Notes under the pieces: generated by a model
Told to the model about the DNA's origin: nothing
Databases searched by the model: none
Seen by the model: only the letters and a program-made list of their open reading frames with translations
DNA from: Pseudoalteromonas luteoviolacea
GTDB lineage: Bacteria > Pseudomonadota > Gammaproteobacteria > Enterobacterales > Alteromonadaceae
Direction of reading: 5' to 3'
Length of the DNA stretch: 64,000 nt
Assembly (NCBI RefSeq): GCF_001750165.1
Contig: NZ_CP015411.1
Coordinates: forward strand, 716,001-780,000
Program-made: the position numbers and the translations under genes
Shown here: positions 63,939-64,000 of the stretch, piece by piece
Layout: each line of letters begins with the position of its first letter
Position numbering within the stretch: the first letter of the stretch is position 1

Positions 63939-64000
63939 AATTCATCTCTTTGTATTTTAGATACTGCTTATTATATACATTCTTATTTTGAAAGCATTAT

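Noticed and set aside
1..64000. tRNA, rRNA, IS elements or prophage
   Set aside because: No cloverleaf-like sequence, rRNA motif, transposase/integrase or phage gene was recognised; all long frames have other assignments.

Overview
The window reads as chromosomal DNA of a marine gammaproteobacterium, most likely Pseudoalteromonas or a close relative. The reasons are AT-rich intergenic regions, the linkage nadC-ampDE / pilACD-coaE-yacG / radA / mepM / tyrS, and many secreted hydrolases, LysR regulators and very large propeller hybrid kinases. This assignment is inferred from gene content and style, not from an alignment. I see no rRNA, tRNA, transposase, prophage or CRISPR.

Layout. 1-16 kb is an accessory mix of small metabolic and transport genes: a FetB-like permease fragment, a Tat-exported intradiol dioxygenase, a lipoate ligase-like protein, ribosome-rescue factor ArfA with its built-in hairpin, BASS and AGCS symporters, a PLP enzyme, an ABC exporter, a frameshifted creA and several LysR regulators. 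14.5-18.6 kb holds a secreted alpha-amylase with an inserted PPC-like domain, divergent from a CocE-type hydrolase. 18.6-25.9 kb is a signalling pair: a degenerate double-receiver kinase-like protein divergent from an 1845-residue propeller hybrid kinase. A five-copy palindromic repeat (25.9-26.3 kb) follows it. 26.3-28.9 kb has a secreted beta-helix protein divergent from a membrane-bound winged-helix regulator with an extracytoplasmic LamG domain; the shared promoter carries a 17-nt palindrome and direct repeats.

29-36 kb contains an S9 peptidase, an orphan 47-residue double-glycine-leader peptide with its own terminator (probably the most novel item), a GNAT/LysE pair divergent from a MocR regulator with operator-like palindromes, a RidA protein and a degenerate J-domain membrane protein. 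36.4-43.1 kb is the pbpC / alpha-2-macroglobulin pair. 43.4-46.4 kb has an AraC-GyrI regulator, a secreted esterase and a LysR regulator.

46.4-64 kb is core genome: the type IV pilus block (pilA, pilC, pilD, coaE, pilB, yacG, with pilB in an unusual place), nadC, ampD-ampE, a large tandem-PilZ protein, radA, a DUF945-like protein, mepM, tyrS, a CbiB-like membrane protein and mtnN.

How the parts work together. The pilus genes plus the PilZ protein point to c-di-GMP-influenced surface motility. PbpC/A2M, AmpD/AmpE and MepM cover peptidoglycan synthesis, recycling and cleavage. The amylase, beta-helix protein, esterase and S9 peptidase fit use of algal or animal polymers, with the large sensor proteins as likely regulators.
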